This document shows, piece by piece, positions 12,010-23,843 of a DNA stretch of 64,000 nucleotides (its first letter is position 1; the number at the start of each line of letters is the position of its first letter). A program made the translations under genes and the position numbers. Origin of the DNA: Cercophora sp. LCS_1. Taxonomy: Eukaryota > Ascomycota > Sordariomycetes > Sordariales > Lasiosphaeriaceae. The notes beneath the pieces are model-generated. The model saw nothing but the letters and a program-made list of their open reading frames with translations, did no database searches and had not been told where the DNA came from. The DNA lies in NCBI GenBank assembly GCA_036250225.1, contig JAPZLL010000068.1, forward strand, positions 62,001-126,000, given 5' to 3'.

Positions 12010-14685
12010 ATCGTTTCCACAGAACGGGGAGCCCAAAGGGGCGAAATCGCGTGTATATTTACCCTCGATGTGCTATTATACTGTAAGAAGTTCAGGAAAG
12101 GGAGCTTGCCAAAAGCCATCAACTGGGGACGACAAGATCCCCACTTTACCCTTCATCGTTCACGGAATGGATTGATGGACAAACAACCATAGTTCGCCTT
12201 GGTGTTTCGACTAACCAGACGCCTGCCATGTTTCACTGCATGACACTGAACAGAGCGAGTCTTGCAGCGGCTGTCACCTCACTCGTGATCGAACGAGGGA
12301 CACGGACGATAGACCGTGATTGCTTATCGTGTAAAACTTTATTCGGTTTGGTGTGGTGCTAGCGACGAAGATTGGGCAACTTATTGGTGTGGAGGGTGAA
12401 ACTTTCCATCCTCTTACGCAGCCAAAGCAGTGCCTCGGCCCGGTTTTCAGGCCTACTCGACTCAGGGCAAACAACGGTGTCGCCTTGAAGCTGCCGGGTT
12501 ATAGCTTTCCTCTCCCCAAGAAGATGCGCAAACATACTCGTCCTGAGAGCTCCATCAATTCCCCTTCTCTCAGTAGCACACGGCCTCATCTTACACACCC
12601 GAAAATAAATCTGCAACAGATACGATAACAACACGCCATGGCTGGTGGGTCTGAGGCCACTATCACAGTCGACACCTCAGGCAGCGGAATGCACGGTGCA
12701 ACCCAGGGGCAGCAGGAAGCCCAAAGAGGGAGGAAAAGATTCCGTAGGGAAGATCTTGCTGTTGTAGCTTGCGGGAAGTCGCCATCAGGAGAGTCGGCGA
12801 CATTGAGGGGACGGCGGCGGTATCGATCGACCTCCATGACGGCATGGTCAGCGCCTTCTTCACGAGACACCCGCTCCAAGTCACATTCCCGCTCCAGACG
12901 TTGTTTTCTTTGGGTTATCCAGGCGACACGCCGACGAAGTCAAAGTCCATCACGATCAAGATCCCCCAATACTAAACGGGAGCCGAGGCGATGCCGCCAG
13001 CGAACAAGAACCCGAAGCCGCAATCACCAAATTGAGTGTGTGTCTGCTGTTACTGTAGAGATAAACACAGACAATACATTTGAAGCGTTGGGCGCCAAAA
13101 GAGCTACCACTTCGACTTCGAACGGAGGCGAGGACCATTAGCGGCGGTAGGAGAGCGAGGTTGTCTGGTCGATAGAGGCTTGGAAGCATAGCTTCCTTTT
13201 TGAGGCTGGTCGGGAGGACAAGATAGCGAAGCGGCCTTACGAAGAGGCGGAACGCAGTTCGAAAGCCATTCTATGCAGTCTTGACTTGGGTAGCAGAAAA
13301 TGTCGTTGACAAAGCCCGGCTGTTCGGGCACGCCAGGACGTCGAGCTGTTGCTTCCACCAAGAGATCAGAATAGTGGTCAAGCGGCGAAGAGAGTTGCCG
13401 CGACTGAACGCCCAGGTACGCTGTATTAAATTCTATTGAATCACTACCTGGGTTCCATTGAGGAGCTTTCCTGGTGAGGCCTGATTATGTCTAGGCGCAG
13501 GCACGTTATCATTGGGTTGAGCTAGGTTTGGGAGAGTCGATTGGTCCCCTCGTCGCATTCTGTTTCCTGCCGTTGTTGGAGTTCGCAGGGGAGGGGTTTC
13601 CGCTCAATAAACTGGATTGGTGGCTGCCAATATTTTCTGTTAGACAACCTGTTCTTTGGAGACATCAGCGTGGCATCGAGTCGTGTTGCATTGCAGACTG
13701 AGGGCGTAGCGTATTGTTCGAGCCTTGGCAGCTGGAGCGCGCCGAGTGCGCAACAAAAAATTGAGCCAGCAAACAGAGAGTTGGTTTATGGACTAACTCT
13801 GCGCAGTATGCTGTTAGGTTCTACCTTTAATATTGCTATAATCTAGACCGTGAATACAGGGGATTTGGGGGAGATGGAGGCTCCTCAAACTGTTAGTGCT
13901 CAAGCCCTCTGAGTTGGGTTTGGCGGTTTGCGCCTCAAAGAGAGACGACTTTGTCTGCTGGGCGCTTTTATTTTGTTGCGGGCTTGCATGTGGTGGTCTC
14001 CTCGGCATGCGCTGGAATTATTTTGCCGCCGTTGACGCCAGCTTAGAGCTCCGAACCGGAAGAAACCCACTCCTGGCGCCTTGCGGCGGGCAGCAAGCTG
14101 CACATTGATTCCGGTTCCGACTCTGAAAACAAACGAATCCATTTCTCTTCGTAACGAGGCCCCAAAATTGGGGGGAAACAGGCCGACTATAGACCAAAAC
14201 GGTAAGGTGGTACAATCCACTTGCCCAGGGCACGTGCCATTCAGTCTGTGCAGGGTCACGCGCGTCGTCAATCGCTTCCAACCGATAGGCGATAAAGCTT
14301 TCCGGGGTCTCTCGATGAAGGGCATCAGCATCACAGACTTCGACCTCTTGCGTTGACTCTTTGAGGTGACCGGCCTCTGTTTTATTTCTCCGGATGGTAG
14401 ATATCCATTCACCCAACTAAGAAGCAGTTGCGGGCGAGCTTTTTTGCAACCTCACGCCCTCATCCTTCCATACCTCACTTCCGCCTTGACATCCTGTGCC
14501 CCGCCACAACCTGCCACTCCCACCTTTACAATCTGCACTCCGTATCGCCAGTAACACACACACCCCGCTGCGTCCGACTTCGCTTTGGCAACAACCAAAA
14601 CAGCACAAACTCTCATATTTGTGATGATAATAATATCGTCACGCTGAGCCCGTGGTAATTAGTTACCAGCAGGTTTCGGGGGAAC
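12010..14685. other. intergenic with one exon-like stretch
   Basis: Apart from the unrecognised coding-like segment near 12768-12975 I see no gene. The region 13150-14650 has only short open frames on both strands. The last 250 bases are C/T-rich and probably belong to the promoter and leader of the SNF2 gene. Confidence 0.45.
12768..12975 (+). CDS. unrecognised exon-like ORF, possibly a gene fragment
   Basis: A stretch ending at a TAA at 12973-12975 reads about 69 codons with strongly G/C-ending codons, unlike its surroundings. The 5' edge follows a pyrimidine-rich TTGCTGTTGTAG that looks like a 3' splice site. Residues such as VSIDLHDGMVSAFF and a Lys/Ile-rich end SKSITIKIPQY look protein-like. 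I could not find an upstream exon with the right phase: the ATG at 12638 joins in a different frame. I do not recognise a family. It may be a terminal exon of a gene I could not assemble, or a decayed fragment. Confidence 0.25.
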
Positions 14686-17600
14686 ATGGTGGGCGAGATG
14701 GATATCGCCAGCCAAACCGGTCAGTCTTTCTCCCAACGCCTTCCTTCAACTGCACCAACGCAGCCACCCCGCTCCCTCTTTTGCGCACGATCTTGAACCA
14801 GCGAGATCCACAAATTTCGTGTCTACTGACGCCATTACAGATGGTGAGCAGCCAAGTGGGGCTTTATCTCGAGCTTCGGCCATGTCGTGGGAGGCATCGA
14901 CCCTCCTGAATCCGAGGGGCACTTCGACGCCCTCACTACCAACGACGACGCCAGCTCCTGCCTTGGCAGATTCCGGGTTAGAAGAAGAATTCCGGCGCGT
15001 ACCCGAAGACTTGACCTTTCAATACTCGGATACAAATGGTTCATATTCGGTTGACGCGTCCTCGATTCCCTACAATAGACATTATGATCTGCCGCATCAT
15101 CCCCAGATCGCTCATGTAGCAGTCCCGGCCACGGTCCCGGCTCGATCCACCCCAACCCGCGTCAACAGTCTTCCACACCCGCTACGGATGACCCCGATGT
15201 ACCAAAATGGTATTGGCCAGCAAAACGGGTTTGCGACGCAGATCGAGCGACTGAATAACGTGCAATATCGGAGCGACGTGCCTCAGCCGAAACGCCGAAA
15301 GACACAAAACGAGAATGATCCAGAGCCAAGCGCCGTGTTCAGCGGAACGGGCACGGGTACGGGTATACTTGGCGAGCACATCCAGCAGCAACAGCATGGC
15401 GAGGTTGGACATCACAAACCGGCGGTGAAGCAGCCAGTCAAAACAACCCCGAAGTCGACTGAGACCGTCGATTTGACCGAGGGCGATTCCAAAACCCCTG
15501 ACGCCCAAGTCGTCCAGGGAGACCCGAAGGACGAAGAGGTATGCTTTGGCATGGTCGTGGGTGCTCAGGTTCACTGCAACAAAGTTCCTGCGCCCAAGCC
15601 AGGCATGTTCTCGCTCTGTGGGCATGACTATTGGCCGCAGGTCAAAGTCGTGCTCAGAAGGAGATCAGGGGAGAAAACAAACGTCATCTATGTTTACGAC
15701 TACACGCGCACTGTTTTTGGCATGATTGACGTCAAGACATCTGCCGCTCTTTGCCCTCTCCTAGACACAGGCAATTTTCAGATTCGTACAGATTGCAGAA
15801 TCCCTCCCAGACGGAAACAACCAGGCGAGCAGATAGGCCAGCCGGTCTCATCACTCTATAAGCTGGAGCTGATGCTTTACGGCCCGCGGAGATCCGCCAA
15901 CAACGTGGGCTCCCAGCTGTCTAGTCGTGGCCTAAATCTCGTCAGCCCCTCTAGAGTGGAGGCTGGAGTGAAGGTGGTCAACCCACTAGCAACAGAAAAA
16001 AGGCCGACTCCTCCTGCAACTCGACCCAATGGCTCGTCAGATGCTTTGATCTCACACCCACCCGTCGCGCTCACGGTCGAGGAGGTGCGTAGTGAGGTCA
16101 TGGGCGTCTTTGACTCTCTTCCGAATTCCGAGGACTTGCCGGAGATGGACCCTAGCAACATTGTTGTTACGCCACTGCTGAAGCACCAACGGCAAGCCCT
16201 CTACTTCATGACGCAGCGTGAACAAGACCCCGGGTTCGATGCCAATGACTCGACAGTTCGATCTAGCTGGCGCTGCAAGAGAACCAAGAACGGCGCAATC
16301 GTCTATCACAATGTCGTTACCAACCAAACCCAGTCAGAGCGACCATCGCCAACTCTAGGCGGTATCCTTGCCGATATGATGGGCTTGGGCAAGACATTGA
16401 GCATGTTGTCGTTGATCACGAGCACGCTGCCAGCGGCATCGAGGTGGGAGATGCTTGAACCTATTCAACCTAAAGCGCCCGAGAAAAAAGTAAACCAGTG
16501 GGACATGCCACCCAAGACCCAGAGCTTCCCTTTGACCCCGTTGGTGTTGAATGGCAGGGCAACTCTCCTCATTTGTCCTCTCAGTACTGTCACAAACTGG
16601 GAGGAGCAGCTCAAGCAACACATCAAGCCGGAGTCGATATCTTACCACATTTACCATGGGCCGAACCGAGAGAAGGATGTCAGGAAGCTGGCTGAGTTTG
16701 ATCTTGTCATCACGACTTACGGTTCCGTATCGAGTGAGCTGAACTTCAGGGTAAAGAACAAGAAGGGCATCTACCCACTCGAGCAGATTGGCTGGTTTCG
16801 AATTGTGCTCGACGAAGCGCACATGATCAGAGAGCAGAGTACCTTAGCCTTCAAGTCGGTCTCTCGTCTGCAGGCAAACCGTCGGTGGGCGGTGACAGGC
16901 ACTCCAGTACAAAATAAGCTCGAGGATCTCTCAGCACTCCTGGCTTTTATTCGATTGAAGCCCTTCGACGCGAAGACGATGTTCTCCCAGTTCATCATCC
17001 AGCCTTTCAAGACTGCCGATCCCGAAATCGTCCCCAAGCTTCGAGTCTTGATTGACACCATCACCTTGCGGCGTCTGAAAGACAAGATTGATCTCCCAAA
17101 GCGTGAGGACATCATTGTCAAGCTAAGGTTCAGTGATACCGAGCGGCAGATCTACGATTGGTTTGCAAGAAACACCCAAGAGCGTGTGCGCGTTCTCACG
17201 GGCCAGGCGGTGGGCCAAGAGCGCATGGCCGGCAAAGCAATGATTCATATTTTGCGTGCAATCCTTCAGCTTCGCTTGATTTGCGCGCACGGCAAAGCTC
17301 TTCTGAACAAGGATGATCTCGCGGAACTCAAAGGCATGACTGCAGAAACGCCGATCGATCTTAGCGATGATGAGGAGGACCAGACTTTGCTTCAAGAGAG
17401 CAAAGCCTATGAGTACCTTTACCTCATGCAGGAGGCAAACAATGACATCTGCAACAAGTGCCGAAACAAGCTGGGCGAGGGTGAAATCGTCGACCTTGAG
17501 GGAGAACAAAAAGATGACACTCTTGGATACATGTGCCCCGCACAATGTCTTCACGTCTACTGCCCTGCGTGCATCGGTTCTTTCCGTCGCCAAAAAGACG

Positions 17601-18316
17601 GCGACATCTGCGAATTCTGCAACCAGATGGACAGGGCGCGCTTTGTGTCACTCAACCGCAACCGTTCGGTCTTCGAGCACGAATCTAGAACGTCAAAGCC
17701 AACCGGCAGCGCCACATCCAAGAAGGATTCCGACGATGACGAAGAAGACGCATATGTCCCCCACACCAAGACCCGCGCTCTTGTTCAGGATCTGCTTCTG
17801 AACAAGGAAATGAGCAGGAAGAATCCGAACGAGCCTCCATACAAATCAGTCGTGTTCTCCGGATGGACCTCCCACATGGATCTTATCGAGAAGGCGTTTA
17901 TCCAAGAGGGGATTATCTTCACCCGCTTGGATGGCAAGATGAGTCGGCCAGCTCGCAATGAGGCTATGGAGAGGTTCCGAGATGACCCCACGGTCCAGGT
18001 TATCCTCGTCAGTATCATGGCCGGCGGCTTGGGCCTCAACCTTACCAGCGGCAACTCAGTCTACGTGATGGAGCCTCAGTTCAACCCGGCTGCTGAAGCA
18101 CAGGCTGTAGATCGTGTTCATCGTCTTGGCCAAAAGCGCCCCGTTCGCACAGTTCGGTTCATCATGGAAGACAGCTTCGAGGAGAAGATGCTTCAGTTGC
18201 AGGAGAAGAAAAAGCGACTAGCGAGTCTGAGCATGGACCGTGACAAAGAGCAAGCCATGGATAGAACCGAGGCTGCAAGACAACGGCTCATGGATTTGCG
18301 CAGTCTCTTCAAATGA
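14686..18316 (+). CDS. Rad5/HLTF-like SNF2 ATPase with RING finger
   Basis: Exons 14686..14719 and 14841..18316 give 1169 aa. The short first exon joins in frame; without it no ATG lies near the start of the long exon, whose open frame begins with GTG. Order of parts: disordered N-terminus; a cysteine-containing segment around 240-360 in the place where HLTF/Rad5 proteins carry HIRAN (match is weak); SNF2 ATPase with DMMGLGKT (near 525) and DEAH (near 669); a RING inserted between helicase lobes (about 881-938, CNKC, CLHVYCPAC, CEFC); and helicase C with MAGGLGLNL and AVDRVHRLGQ. Such proteins are nuclear dsDNA translocases that often act as ubiquitin ligases in replication-stress tolerance or chromatin remodelling. 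Orthology to yeast Rad5 itself is not established; it may be a separate SMARCA3-like paralogue. Confidence 0.88.
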
Positions 18317-20400
18317 TCTGATCCTTGACTCCTCGAGGCCTAGACGAGCCACACCCTCCTTAGGCCTCCCGAGGGCAACTTCGCCACACCGCGGTGCGTG
18401 TGGTGACTTTACTACTGAGGGCTCACGATCGCAGCGGCAGCTTTGCTACAAGGTTCGGATCCGTGGGCAAGCCTAGAGACCACCTGCGGGAGTTCATTCG
18501 CCTTCGAACGCTTTCACCGGCCAATTGAGAACAGCACCCTGTCGTCGACGGGACCAATTTTTTTCCCTATGGTCAATCCATTCTATTTCTAAACACTATT
18601 TTCATAACCAAATCGCGTAAGTTTCGAAAGTCCTGGGCAAACAGATAGTATCATACAGGCGGCGACGGAAGCATGGCGTTTAGAGGGGGACACTCGAGCC
18701 TATTGGACGATTGGTAATGACTGGGTGGTACGTTTGATGAGAGACGCATTTCCGACTTCAATGGTTTTTCCTTCGTCGTTCCTCATTGATAGGGGATAAT
18801 TTGGGGTCGCCATTTCTATGGGACGGTTATTCCCACCCTTGGTCTGGCATTTAGAAGGGGGTTTGCGATGTTTCGTTATTTCTTTTTAGTTCGGGTAAAT
18901 TCCACTCACGTTGAATTCATGATTTCTCTTTGGGGTACATTTTTGTTCTCTTTGGTACTCGATACCCAGCACTAGGCGTTGCGTGGTTGACCTCTTTTAT
19001 TTTCTTATTCTCGTCTATTCTTTACCAGATCCATACCAGCAATGATTTTGCCTTTCCAGTTACTACTGCTATCCAGGGTGGTTCCGAGGGATGATTGAGG
19101 AAGACAACAAATGGTCTAGTAAGACAAACGGGGAGGGAAATCTATGCATAGTCATTTTTAACGGGCACAACACTTGGGCGGGAAGCTTCACTTCCGGATG
19201 GATGGCTGGGAGTATGGTTCCGGTCAACAGCCGGTTTTCTCATGATCTCTTTTTTTGTTGAGACCTGCATGCTTTCTCTCTGGTGGGCGTCGCAAGGGTG
19301 TGCATATCAGGATCAGACAGACCGTACGGGGGTTGGAACCACGTTATGGAGGCAATATACTTGTGATAGCCATCTTGCTTGTCTTGGCTGCCTGCTTGGG
19401 TTGCCGCCCGGCGCGTTGGTGCTCTTGAAACCTCCGGGATCCCCTTTCTCCTCCCTCGACTGTGCGCATGTGCAAAACTAACTACCTGACCGAAGCTTTC
19501 TTTGGGCGTGGGGGCAACAAAAATACTTGCAATGGAATGCGAACGCTTGTCTCCAACACCTGTTACAAAGAAGAGGAGACAAGACAGGCCTCGCGCAGTA
19601 TTTGCGTCTTTTGGAGAAAAGCCTCCTGGTCACCCCCTGGTGCTCGATGGCTTTTGTGCACAAACCCCTTTTGTGCCACCGCCCGCACACCTTGCGGGTC
19701 TCAACCGACGCTGGACATGTGACGGATGCGTGCTGGACCTTTCCGTCTAGTGTAATGCGGTTCATCGGGAACGGAGCAACCAGTTCACGTTTCCATCAAA
19801 CAGATATGGTGACACAAGTCCACGAACAGTTCTGCTGATGAAACATGGGAATACAAAGACAAAAGCACAAGTCAAACAGGTCTACACTCCTATGATTGTG
19901 CCATTCCGTCTCATATACTGGCTTGTTTGTTGACAACTTACCCCGTCGCGGACCATAGAGTCGACCAAGCATCAATGGGCGTGATATTTACTTTGATTGA
20001 CTACATACATCCGTGTGAACAAGCCGCTAATGCTACTCAAGGCTTGATTTCGTTTTCATTTCGTCTGAGGCGGAACTCTCATCTGCCTCGAGGATGCTCA
20101 TCAAACCATAACCATGCACCTTGCTCATGACAGACTGTAAAACACGAAAACACCAATCCTTTTAACTTTCCTTTATCTCGCTGAACGCCGTGGAATTTCA
20201 GAAGCGCATGTGACAGGCGCCATTGTGGCCAGCCCAGTGGTCATCCAAGTCCACTCCCCCCGATATCCCCTCATTAGACTGAGAGTGCCTGCCTATATTC
20301 GTGGAAGGGACGGCGGCACGGGAGCGCTGTGTGGTGGTAATATAACACAGGTTCAGATGCTTCATCCAAGCATCCGTTCTTGGTAGTGTGAAGTCATTCT
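18317..20400. other. intergenic, convergent
   Basis: Two kilobases between the 3' ends of the SNF2 gene and the desaturase gene. It should contain both 3' untranslated regions. Several T-rich stretches lie near 18540-19030. No supported gene, repeat or RNA gene seen. Confidence 0.5.
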
Positions 20401-21993
20401 TCATGCCGCATCAGCGCTCGCAACGGGTTGGCTGACACGTGTGGCCTGGTTGCCCGCGCGAACGATACGCTGGCCCGAAGAATCCCGGATCGTGGCGACG
20501 TCCTTGTTCTCGGACTGGGCACGCTTCCAGATTTCGACCTCGCAGCCCCCACGAAGGACACCGACGCGGAAAGTGGATAGAAGGTTGTGGGCAGCGTTGG
20601 AATGGTTATAAACACCGCCGTTGAAGATGGCTGTCGCATCCTTTCCGATCGCAGAGGAGATGAGGGCCTTGCCACCGGGGTGGTCCTTGATGAAGTCTGT
20701 CACATCGTGAATGACACCGGCGACAGCAACGAGGGCCTTGCCATCCTTGGCCTGAGCGACGTAGTCGTCCCAGCTGATGACTGGGAGCTGTTCAAGAGGA
20801 ATACCCCAGTCGAGGGTCGAGCGCTTCTGGTCAAGCTTCTTCTGTTGTTGCTGGAGACGACCCTTCTCGATCTCGTTCTGGGGGAAGGTCTTGAGGTTGT
20901 AGGCGAGACCCATCTGCTTCCAGATCCAGATGGCCCACTTGGTAGGGTCGTACTGCCACCACTCGATAGCATTCCTGAAGTCGCTAGGGAACTCGTGGTG
21001 GAAGTTGTGGTAACCTTCACCAAGGGTGACAAGGGCAGTGATGACGTGATCCCTCGGAGAGTTGCGGTCGTCAAAGGGCTGGTCGCCGAGCCAATGAGCC
21101 AAGCTGTTGACGCAAAAGGTCGCCTGCTGGATGAAGAAGATCCTGAGAATGCCACCATAGATGAAACCACCAAGGTAGTCACCCCAGCCGAGACCGCAGA
21201 TCAGGGTGGGCACAACCAAGGCCATGACAATGACGGTCTTGAGGTAGTGCTGATGCTGCCAAACAACGACGGGATCCTCGTTAAGATCGGTGATGTCGGT
21301 ACGGCCGATCCTCCTTGGGTTCTGCTTCATGACCATCCAGCCAATGTGGCTGTACAGCAAACCTTTGCGGACCGAGTAGGGGTCTTTATCGGTGTCGGTG
21401 TAACGGTGGTGGGAGCGGTGTCCACTGTTTCTTGTCAGTACATGCCACAGGCGCAGGGTATGACTACTGTTTGATCCTACCTTGACCACCAACGAGCGCT
21501 ACCCTCCACGGCAGCGGAGCCACCTGCAGCCAAGAAGATCCTCAAAGGAAGAGTGGCCTTGTAGCTAGTATGGGCCCAGAGACGGTGGTATCCAGCAGCT
21601 GTGGGAGAGTGTGTCAGCAAAGGGAAGCGCCAGAGACGTCGAGGTCAACATACTGATTCCGAGGCCAGCAAAGTAGTAATAGGTAACTGAGAAGACCAGC
21701 GTCTTCATCTGGAGGGGGACCCAGTACGAGTAGATGAGGCCCGCCAACGGGATGAAGAGAATCAAGGTGGTGTTGAGCCAGTTGACATGTTGGTACCAGT
21801 TCTCGAGTGTGATGGGCTGGTCCGTGATGTCTGTTGTAAGCGTCGTGGTTAGTTCGGAAAAGGGTGGGTAGGGCGATACGGGCCACTCACGAGGTTTCCG
21901 GAGATCCTGCTTCCTGCTACGAAGTGGGACGTAATCGGTGGTACCGTCGGGGAAGGCCTCGGCCTGGACCACGGGCGAAGAGGACGACGCCAT
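20401..21993 (-). CDS. OLE1: stearoyl-CoA (acyl-CoA delta-9) desaturase with cytochrome b5 domain
   Basis: Exons 21891..21993, 21654..21830, 21481..21598 and 20401..21424 (complement) give 473 aa. The enzyme introduces the delta-9 double bond into palmitoyl- and stearoyl-CoA in the ER membrane. The three diiron histidine boxes are present: HRLWAH (98-103), HRSHH (135-139) and HNFHH (near 271). Hydrophobic segments flank them. The C-terminal cytochrome b5 domain carries the HPGG haem-ligand motif (near 380) and a second His in NHSNAAH, so the electron carrier is fused as in yeast Ole1. All three introns are 55-60 nt with GTGAGT, GTATGT and GTAGGA donors. Start is the ATG at 21993; the frame further upstream opens only with GTG. 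Confidence 0.96.
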
Positions 21994-23843
21994 GGCGAAG
22001 CGGGCGGTGCGAAGCACGCCGAACTTCTCTCTTGTTTGGCGGTGTTATTGACGTGCGGTTGACGGACGCCTTTGGGATGTCGTTAGACTCGATGGTGGGA
22101 GGGGGAGGGGAAGTCGGAGGAAGTAAAGCGGTGGAGGAAAAGGCAACTGAGGGTGGGCGCAAGTTTTATAAGAATCAAAAGTGCAAGGGTTTAACTCGGA
22201 CCAGGCAGGTCGGAGGGGATTGGCGAGGCGGGGCGGAATGGGTGAGGAGGCAAGATGCTGAGAAAGGGTGGTGCGTGTTTCGGTGGAATGGGCTGGGACA
22301 AGGATCGGAATGCGGGTACCTTTTACTTGCAGCGGCGAGGGGAAACCCCGGTTTGTTGCGTGTTTGCTTTGCTTTTGACTGAGTTGCAAGGTGGGTTGTG
22401 GCTCTTGTCTGGAACGATGGATCTTGCGATGGGGGGCCGAGGAAGACAGCTCGTCAAGATCCTCTTGCGCCAGTGGCAGTCGGCCTCGGCCGGTCATGGC
22501 ATGTGCATGGGGCCATTGCTTGTGAAGCCACCAGAAAAGGGACGATCTCTGGGGCTTCCGAGGGCATCTGACGCCTACGGGTGGGCTTGCAAGACGGTTT
22601 TGCCGTCACAGCTTTTTTGTTGAGCAAAGTGTTGGGGCGGGCGTTCGCGAAGGTGGTGGGTTTGTGCATTGGGACTATCTGATTGGTCCAAGCTACCTTC
22701 CAGTGCAGGTACGTACCTCTGCTGCCGCTGTGTTGGGTTTCGGCTTGTGGAGCCTCCCGCATCTGACAGCCACTCCCGGCTTCCCCCGCTGCGAATGCGA
22801 CGTGCCTGGGAATGGTGGCAAAAAGGGACCGACCGTAAACAAGCTGGGCGAAATGCTCTGTTTGGGTTCTTCAATATTTGTCCACAACTACACGCTCGGA
22901 GCCAAATTTTGCGGGCAGCCGGACAGTAAAAGGCCTCTTTCATCCAGGGTTATCCTTCCTTGGAGACAGAATCGCCAGGGATGCCCATCCTCTTGACCCG
23001 GGCGTGGGCTGGGCAACCCCAAGGAAGCAACACATTCATCCAATTACTAACCCCCGAAAGGAACTACCTCGGTCCGGCACTTGAACTGAGAACGAGTGTC
23101 GATCAGTTCAGAAGGTTTCCAGAAGCCGCCTTCCGTGTCGGAAAGCACCCGCCTCTCGGTCACATTCAAGTTTCAACCGACAAGAGGCATGGGCACTTCA
23201 TCCGGGTTAAGAGGCCTGATGTCCCGAAAAAAAAAAAAAAAAAAACTTCAAGAAGAGCCCCAGCGGGCCCGAGGACGAGCACCACACCAAAATGATCACT
23301 CTGCACCATCCGCTTGGGGTTGAGAAATGCGCTAAATGCGCGCTACATCTATCGCTAGCGAAGACATATCGCAAGCACAGTACATGAATCTTTCACGGAA
23401 TCCATCCGGTTTTCGTAGAATCAATATCGCCACCATTTTGTTACAGCGCATGCACCCTAATCAACAAAATCGGGAAACCTTCAACCCACCAGCCCAGCTC
23501 TCTCCCAAGGGAGCTATGCGTATACGTTTACATGTGGCCCTTCTTATGGTTAAAAATAGAGCGCAAGTAGCAGCGAGTAAACTTCCAAAATTTCAGCCAG
23601 ATAACCTTCCCATGTTCCGTTCCATGAAACCTTGACAAAAAGCCAACCTTGCGACGATACCAGCCCGAAACATGCAAACCTCCGCGCCTGCCTGCTTGCG
23701 CCGAAACGGTCTTGGTGATCAAATAACACAGCATGCATCATTAAATACCCACATGATCACAACATGGCGATGTGGCACACTGCCAAGAATGGAACAAAAC
23801 AGAACAGAATATGCGTTACTTCATCTTGGTCGTTTCGATGATG
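21994..23843. other. intergenic between desaturase and kinase genes
   Basis: No supported gene. The first part is the desaturase promoter and leader; the later part holds a 19-A homopolymer and the 3' end of the kinase transcript. Confidence 0.5.
23227..23245 (+). repeat. 19-A homopolymer
   Basis: Uninterrupted run of 19 A preceded by GTCCCG. No coding sequence of a retroelement lies next to it, so I do not interpret it as a poly-A tail of a mobile element. Confidence 0.8.

Noticed and set aside
12768..12975. Resemblance of the exon-like stretch to the N-terminus of a urease accessory protein
   Set aside because: Only a loose G-x-G...RxPL pattern; too weak to name a family.
20587..21474. 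Long plus-strand open frame (295 codons) inside the desaturase gene
   Set aside because: It is antisense to the conserved desaturase exon and its length follows from the GC-rich third positions of the real gene. No family features.
23227..23245. Poly-A tract as the tail of a retroelement insertion
   Set aside because: No retroelement coding sequence or target-site duplication found beside it.
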